Under the pieces are notes generated by a model. That model did not search any database, was not told the DNA's origin, and saw only the letters and a list, made by a program, of their open reading frames with translations. From Cytophagales bacterium (GTDB taxonomy: Bacteria; Bacteroidota; Bacteroidia; Cytophagales; Cyclobacteriaceae): a DNA stretch of 8,990 bases. The position numbers were made by a program, and so were the translations under genes. Positions within the stretch are counted from its first letter, which is position 1, and every line of letters starts with the position of its first letter. The stretch lies in assembly GCA_003500135.1 (NCBI GenBank), contig DNTA01000131.1:1-8990 (forward strand), in the 5' to 3' direction. Shown here one piece after another: positions 1-4,287 of the stretch.

Positions 1-30
1 AGAAATCAAATTAAGATAATGGTTTTTCAT
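1..30 (-). CDS. Possible 5' end of a leftward gene, cut by the window edge
   Basis: The leftward frame is open from an in-frame TAA near position 108 down to position 1. It contains an ATG at 30-28, giving MKNHYLNLIS before the sequence ends, and an earlier in-frame ATG at 60-58 that would add MPHTFPDNLT. I prefer the ATG at 30 because the earlier one lies in the loop side of a strong hairpin (44-77), but the choice is not firm. Ten residues are too few to recognise a family, and an open stretch of this length could occur by chance. The nearest upstream genes also read leftward and are terminated at 208-241, so a new leftward transcription unit starting here is plausible. No function can be given. 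Confidence 0.25.
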   Translation of the reverse strand, partial: MKNHYLNLIS

Positions 31-43
31 GGTTAGGTTGTCT

Positions 44-77
44 GGAAAAGTGTGGGGCATACGGCTCCAACTTTTCC
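44..77. other. Strong bulged hairpin in the left intergenic region
   Basis: GGAAAAGT (44-51) pairs perfectly with ACTTTTCC (70-77). After a single bulged G at 52, TGGGG (53-57) pairs with CTCCA (65-69) through one G-T wobble, leaving a 7-base loop (58-64). This gives 13 base pairs in 34 bases. Read rightward it is followed by TAATTTTT, so it could terminate a rightward transcript entering from outside the window. Read leftward it lies about 13 bases ahead of the possible start codon at 30, where it could act as a leader structure. The sequence alone does not decide between these. TTAGG (33-37) could also pair with CCTAA (76-80), giving an alternative fold. Confidence 0.5.
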
Positions 78-143
78 TAATTTTTGATCTGTAGCAACAT
101 ATTACAAATATTTCATAGTTGTATATTTTAAGTATCGTGTGTT

Positions 144-170
144 AAAAGCTGTTCGTAACGGGCAGCTTTT
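144..170. terminator. Symmetric hairpin, probable intrinsic terminator
   Basis: Positions 144-155 (AAAAGCTGTTCG) pair with 159-170 (CGGGCAGCTTTT) through twelve pairs, two of them G-T wobbles, around a 3-base loop. The arms begin with A4 and end with T4, so either strand would give a stem followed by U residues. Rightward, the U-rich stretch continues (CTTATTT), which favours termination of a rightward transcript from outside the window. Leftward, it would be a second, back-up terminator about 40 bases beyond the one that ends the rhomboid operon. Confidence 0.5.
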
Positions 171-207
171 CTTATTTAAAATCCGGAGTTGATATAAAAT
201 CACACAT

Positions 208-241
208 AAAAAAAGCCATAACGCTATGTCATGACTTTTTT
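208..241 (-). terminator. Rho-independent terminator of the mutL-rhomboid operon
   Basis: Read leftward, AAAAAAGTCAT (241-231) pairs with ATGGCTTTTTT (219-209) through eleven pairs with one U-G wobble. The loop is 11 bases, and the 3' arm runs straight into a tract of seven T (214-208). The wobble is allowed only in RNA made from the leftward strand. On the other strand the same position is an A-C mismatch, so the structure is directed leftward. It begins about 30 bases after the stop codon of the last operon gene (272), as expected for the end of the four-gene unit. Confidence 0.8.
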
Positions 242-271
242 GGAATACATTTTCCAGGCGATTAAATATGA

Positions 272-1189
272 TTATTTATTGCTCGCGTTGAATAACTTCT
301 CCTTTTCTTCTTTGGATAGACTTTCATATCCTTTTTCGGAGATCTTATCTAAAATTGCATCAATCTCGTCTTGTGAAACTTTATCTTTGGCATTGCTTTT
401 CTTTTTCGAGGTTGAACTTTTGGTTTTCCTTTTGCCAAAGGAGTCACTCTTATAGCTGACTTTTATTTTCGATTTGGGTTTAAAAATTCCTTTTACCCAA
501 TCCATAAAATAAAACACCCACTTGCCCATTTCGTTGCCGCTGTTCAGTTGTTTGATATAAATCCAACCAATTAAAGCGCCACCCAGGTGTGAAACAGCCC
601 CACCGGCATTTGAGCCGACACTTCCCATGATGCTCAGGAAAATAGCAATAGCGACTAGATATTTGATTCTGACCGGGCCAATTAGAAGCAAATAGAAAGT
701 ATAATCAGGAACTAACGTTGCAGTAGCAACAGCTATGGCATAAACTGCCGCAGAAGCGCCAACAATTGTTGATCCAACAGAGATAATACTAATAGGCGCC
801 AGGTTGGCAAATAGCATAAAGGTAACACCGCCCGCAATAGCACCCAGTACGTACAAATTGATCAGTTTCTGACTGCCCAGGTAATCTACAAATACCCGAC
901 CGAACCAGTAAAAAATCAACATATTAAAAAGTATATGTAATATACCCGATAAACTATGTGTAAAGGCATAGGTGATAATGGTCCAGGGTTTATATATAAA
1001 CTTTTCTATCGATCCGGGCAGGGCAAATTGGTTGTACACCACCTCGAAAATGCGATCGGCACCGGAAAACTTTGAAATCACCAATAAGAGTACCATCAAT
1101 ACAAAAACGACAACATTGATGATGATCAATTGGATAAGGCCATTGTTAGGCCTGTTCCAGGCTTGTTTTAATTCTTCTCCTAAGTTCAT
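272..1189 (-). CDS. Rhomboid family intramembrane serine protease with a charged cytoplasmic tail
   Basis: A 305-residue inner-membrane protease that would cut transmembrane segments of other membrane proteins; the substrate is unknown. The rhomboid core is visible: HILFN (H85, N89) in membrane helix 2, GASA with the likely catalytic Ser146 in helix 4, and the likely catalytic His201 in SHLGG of helix 6. Helices lie roughly at 18-38, 72-97, 108-128, 144-160, 172-190 and 197-213. The usual GxSG is GASA here, a tolerated GxSx variant. After the core, a Lys/Ser-rich segment (about 237-270) leads to an acidic helical end (274-305, DEIDAILDKISEKGYESLS...). I recall this type of ending from Bacteroidota rhomboids (DUF6576-like), but did not check it. 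With both ends cytoplasmic, the tail would face the cytosol. It is last in the operon, starting 2 bases after the preceding rhomboid stops, without a clear ribosome site. Confidence 0.93.
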   Translation of the reverse strand: MNLGEELKQAWNRPNNGLIQLIIINVVVFVLMVLLLVISKFSGADRIFEVVYNQFALPGSIEKFIYKPWTIITYAFTHSLSGILHILFNMLIFYWFGRVFVDYLGSQKLINLYVLGAIAGGVTFMLFANLAPISIISVGSTIVGASAAVYAIAVATATLVPDYTFYLLLIGPVRIKYLVAIAIFLSIMGSVGSNAGGAVSHLGGALIGWIYIKQLNSGNEMGKWVFYFMDWVKGIFKPKSKIKVSYKSDSFGKRKTKSSTSKKKSNAKDKVSQDEIDAILDKISEKGYESLSKEEKEKLFNASNK

Positions 1190-1191
1190 AT

Positions 1192-1986
1192 TTAGTAAGT
1201 CCCCGGATTTTTACTTTGCCAATATTTTACCAATATAAAACCAACGAGCGCTCCTGCCAAATGGGCATAGTGCGCTACATTGTCGCCGGGAGCGCGCTGA
1301 ATTCCCTGAAAAAGTTCTATACCCGCGTAAATTAATACGAAATATTTAGCTTTTATGGGTATGGGCGGAAATAATAACATTAACTGAGTATTTGGAAACA
1401 ACAGGGCAAATGCTGCCAGGATACCGAATATAGCGCCTGAAGCGCCCACTGTCGGTATATTCTTTATTCTCATTAGTACTTCCCTTGTTTCGTTCTTCAA
1501 ACGCCCGACCATGGTAGGGTTGCCGGAAGCATTTTCATATTCCTGCATTAATTGGGCCTCTTGCTTATTATCCAGATTATATATCGATTCATAAAAATCT
1601 ACATAGCTGCGTGCATCAGGATTAGCATTGAAATTGTCATATGCATCCACTGTGTTTTTGTAATCAAAATATTCTATACCAGAATACAAAAGTCCTGAGC
1701 CTATACCCGCTACCATGTAGAAAATTAAAAACCGTTTAGGCCCCCAATAGCCTTCCAGAATAGGGCCAAAGATAAATATGGCAAACATGTTGAAAAACAA
1801 GTGCATGAATGTACCATGCAAAAACATATAGGTGATATATTGAAAAGGATAGAAATAATCGGATTTGATGTTGTTCAATCCGAAAATATAAATGATGGCT
1901 TCTGAACTCAGCAACTGCTGGATCACAAAAATCACCACATTGATAAGTAATAAATTCTTTACGACAGGTGTTAACCTTCCAAACAT
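1192..1986 (-). CDS. Rhomboid family intramembrane serine protease with a large periplasmic loop
   Basis: A 264-residue rhomboid protease of the inner membrane, substrate unknown. The active-site set is complete: HLFFN (H62, N66) in helix 2, GASG with Ser183 in helix 4, and His242 in HYAHLAGALVGF of helix 6, forming the Ser-His dyad of the family. Helix 1 is about 11-30 and helix 3 about 85-103. Between helix 3 and helix 4 lies a hydrophilic insert of about 75 residues (104-178), rich in Asp, Asn, Glu and Tyr. From the usual rhomboid topology (N-terminus inside) this loop faces the periplasm beside the active site. There is almost no C-terminal extension, unlike its neighbour. It starts 4 bases after mutL ends and stops 2 bases before the next rhomboid, so the two proteases are co-expressed. 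They differ enough not to be a recent duplication. Confidence 0.95.
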   Translation of the reverse strand: MFGRLTPVVKNLLLINVVIFVIQQLLSSEAIIYIFGLNNIKSDYFYPFQYITYMFLHGTFMHLFFNMFAIFIFGPILEGYWGPKRFLIFYMVAGIGSGLLYSGIEYFDYKNTVDAYDNFNANPDARSYVDFYESIYNLDNKQEAQLMQEYENASGNPTMVGRLKNETREVLMRIKNIPTVGASGAIFGILAAFALLFPNTQLMLLFPPIPIKAKYFVLIYAGIELFQGIQRAPGDNVAHYAHLAGALVGFILVKYWQSKNPGTY

Positions 1987-1990
1987 ATTT

Positions 1991-3874
1991 TTATTTGTTA
2001 AATAGCTGATGGATCGAATCCATATTTAAAATTTTGTACGTATTCGCACCTCTGGGCGAATAATTGGGCAATTCACAGGCGAATAGCTGATCAATAAGAC
2101 TGATCATTTCTTCCTTACTTAGCCTTTTGCCCGGCTTAACGGCTGCGTTTAGGGCAAGCGCTCTTGCTAATTGTTCCTGACGTGTGGCATCCGGGTCTTT
2201 TTGCCTGTCCTTATAGGCGTCTAACATACCTTTGAAAATGCGTTGCCCATCGGATACCGGAATTCCGGCTGGAACACCATTGAGAATTAGAGCTGACTGC
2301 CCTCTTACGCCAAATGAAAAACCAAGATCGTTAAACGATTGTTTGAGTTCCATTACGAGAGAAATGTCATTGGGGTTCATTTCTATTGTTTCGGGAAACA
2401 AAAATTGTTGGGAACCGCCCTGGGCTTCACCGGAAAGTAAAGAAATATACCGTTCGTATAATATCCTTTCATGGGCGGCTTGTTGGTCCATCATCATCAG
2501 CCCCGATTTCACAGTCGTTACGATGAATGTATTTTGTAGCTGAAATATATTTCGCTCCTCCTGTATTTCATTCCCGTCTGGTGAATTTTTTAACTCATTA
2601 GCTTTGCTGCTCATTGTTACAAAGCCCTGCTGATCAGGATCTGTTCTTTCTTTGTTTTCGTCAGAAAAAGCCGGCCAGCTTTCTTTTTTCAAAGCCGATT
2701 CATAAAGCTGCTCCCAATTTTTAAGATTGGAGTCCTGCCTGGGATTATCAGGCTTTCTGAATTGCTGATAATCCCTTTCTTTAGAAGCTCTCTGCTGATC
2801 GTTAAGTTGTTCTTCAGGGTTGATTTTACCCACAAAAGATTGAGGGAAATTCGTATCGAATGAAAAATCCATGCTTGGCGTTACATTATGGGCGCCAAGC
2901 GCTCGCTTTACGGCTGATTTGATAAGGTTGTAAACCGTTTTTTCGTCGTCGAATTTAATTTCTGTTTTGGTGGGGTGGACATTCACATCGATATGGCTTG
3001 GGTCAATATCGATGAATAAGACAAAAAACGGATACTGATCGTCGGCAATTAAGCCGCTGTAGGCATTGAATACAGCATGATTGAGATATGGGCTTTTTAT
3101 AAACCGGTTGTTCACGAAAAAATATTGCTCTCCTCTTGATTTTTTCGAGAATTCGGGCTTTCCTACATATCCTTTTATATCGATAAACGCCATTTCCTCA
3201 TTACAGGTCACAAGTTGTGATCTGTAATTTTTGCCAAACAACGCGACAATTCGTTGGCTCAATTTACCCGGTCGCAGCACATAGTTTTCCAGGTCGTTAT
3301 GTGTCATTGAAAATCCCACATTGGGATTGGCCAGCGCCACTCTGATAAATTCTTCATTGATATGCCGCAATTCAACCGGGTTGGATTTCAAAAAATTCCT
3401 TCTTGCAGGTACATTGAAAAACAAATTTCTCACCCGAATAGAAGTACCACAAGTAGTGGCAACAGGCTCCTGCATTATAAACTCCGACCCTTCAATTACT
3501 ATGTGAGCGCCCAATTCTTTTTCCTGGGTGCATGTTTTCATTTCTACCTGTGCCACAGCGGCTATGGAAGCAAGCGCCTCACCTCGAAATCCCATGGTTT
3601 TGATGGCAAATAGATCATCAGCTTTATTGATTTTAGATGTTGCGTGGCGTTCAAAGCTCATTCGTGCATCCGTTTCTGACATGCCCTTGCCATTGTCCAC
3701 TACCTGGACCATATTCTTTCCGGCATCCTTAATGATCAATTGAATATCACTTGCACCTGCATCAATTGCGTTTTCCAGCAACTCTTTCACTACGGATGCC
3801 GGTCTTTGAACCACCTCGCCTGCCGCTATCTGATTGGCTATAGCATCGGGAAGTAAATTTATAATATCGGGCAT
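1991..3874 (-). CDS. mutL: DNA mismatch repair protein MutL
   Basis: A 627-residue cytoplasmic ATPase that links MutS mismatch recognition to strand removal. The N-terminal GHKL ATPase domain (about 1-335) has every key motif: IAAGEVVQRPASVVKELLEN (15-35, with E31 and N35 matching E. coli E29 and N33), DNGKGM (60-65), GFRGEAL (95-101), NVPARRNFL (154-162) and the NVHPTKTEIKF segment (298-308). A polar Gln/Asp/Lys-rich linker spans about 340-440. The C-terminal dimerisation domain (441-627) keeps DQQAAHERILYE (463-474), the counterpart of the endonuclease motif DQHA(x)2E(x)4E, but His is replaced by Gln. The usual CPHGRP is SPRGAN (606-611), and the Cys of the AC-x-AIK motif is Asn576, so nuclease metal binding is doubtful. 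Length is normal. The start fits an 8-base gap after the upstream gene. It is the second gene of the operon. Confidence 0.98.
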   Translation of the reverse strand: MPDIINLLPDAIANQIAAGEVVQRPASVVKELLENAIDAGASDIQLIIKDAGKNMVQVVDNGKGMSETDARMSFERHATSKINKADDLFAIKTMGFRGEALASIAAVAQVEMKTCTQEKELGAHIVIEGSEFIMQEPVATTCGTSIRVRNLFFNVPARRNFLKSNPVELRHINEEFIRVALANPNVGFSMTHNDLENYVLRPGKLSQRIVALFGKNYRSQLVTCNEEMAFIDIKGYVGKPEFSKKSRGEQYFFVNNRFIKSPYLNHAVFNAYSGLIADDQYPFFVLFIDIDPSHIDVNVHPTKTEIKFDDEKTVYNLIKSAVKRALGAHNVTPSMDFSFDTNFPQSFVGKINPEEQLNDQQRASKERDYQQFRKPDNPRQDSNLKNWEQLYESALKKESWPAFSDENKERTDPDQQGFVTMSSKANELKNSPDGNEIQEERNIFQLQNTFIVTTVKSGLMMMDQQAAHERILYERYISLLSGEAQGGSQQFLFPETIEMNPNDISLVMELKQSFNDLGFSFGVRGQSALILNGVPAGIPVSDGQRIFKGMLDAYKDRQKDPDATRQEQLARALALNAAVKPGKRLSKEEMISLIDQLFACELPNYSPRGANTYKILNMDSIHQLFNK

Positions 3875-3882
3875 GTAGCGCT

Positions 3883-4218
3883 TTATCTTTGTCTTCTAAT
3901 TCTAAAAAATATGTAACCGCTAAACAAAACGATAAATGAATACAGCGCTATATTTCCAAAATAAATGTATCCAAAAAAGCCTCCCAAAAATAAAAGTATC
4001 AACAAAAGCTGCATTATATCGGTTTTCTGGTATTGACGGTGCCTTTCACCAAAGGCCGATTGGATATGATGGCGGTAATTCTGGGAAGATTTTTTCAATA
4101 ACTCACCTCTAATTCTCTCGGTGCGATTTTTGATGTCTTCCTTGACCGGATCATAATATCTAGGTTGATAATTGAATCTTTTATGTTTCGGTGTTCTTGT
4201 AAGCGAAGGAAATTTCAT
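3883..4218 (-). CDS. Small conserved Bacteroidota-type protein with two membrane helices
   Basis: A 111-residue protein, first gene of the mutL operon. The N-terminal two-thirds is strongly basic and polar, with FNYQPRYYDP at 15-24 and a charged region to about 66. The C-terminal part has two hydrophobic helices (about 70-86 and 89-105) and ends in RIRRQR. It has no signal peptide, so both ends are predicted cytoplasmic with a helical hairpin in the membrane. I recall small Bacteroidota proteins with an RFNY-x-PRYY signature being labelled riboflavin synthase subunit beta in databases. Nothing here resembles that enzyme, so such a label should not be trusted. The function is unknown. The ATG at 4218 is preceded at a suitable distance by a candidate promoter, and there is no Shine-Dalgarno sequence. 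Confidence 0.85.
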   Translation of the reverse strand: MKFPSLTRTPKHKRFNYQPRYYDPVKEDIKNRTERIRGELLKKSSQNYRHHIQSAFGERHRQYQKTDIMQLLLILLFLGGFFGYIYFGNIALYSFIVLFSGYIFFRIRRQR

Positions 4219-4240
4219 AACTTAGAGGATATGATTTTTA

Positions 4241-4272
4241 CAAAGTAAGCCTAATTTTAATTTTTTGACAAA
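4241..4272 (-). promoter_or_regulatory. Candidate Bacteroidota-type promoter for the mutL operon
   Basis: Read leftward, TTTG (4272-4269) is followed after 20 bases by TTACTTTG (4248-4241). This fits the Bacteroidota primary-sigma pattern of TTTG at -33 and TAnnTTTG at -7, with one mismatch in the -7 box and a normal spacer. The -7 box ends 22 bases before the start codon at 4218, leaving a short leader. The 69-bp region is shared with the divergent gene at 4288, for which I see no equally good promoter; the closest is TAATTTTA (4252-4259), which has no upstream TTTG at the right distance. Confidence 0.5.
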
Positions 4273-4287
4273 TCAGTACGATAGGGT

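Noticed and set aside
231..455. Rightward reading frame of 74 codons overlapping the end of the last rhomboid gene
   Set aside because: It lies antisense to the well-supported rhomboid tail, starts inside the terminator stem, and its product has no recognisable domain.
272..1986. Rhomboid pair as a recent tandem duplication
   Set aside because: The two differ in core sequence, active-site motif (GASA versus GASG), loop lengths and tails. Similarity is limited to family motifs.
2232..3743. Several rightward reading frames of 61-103 codons inside mutL
   Set aside because: They are antisense to a fully conserved mutL and show no family features.
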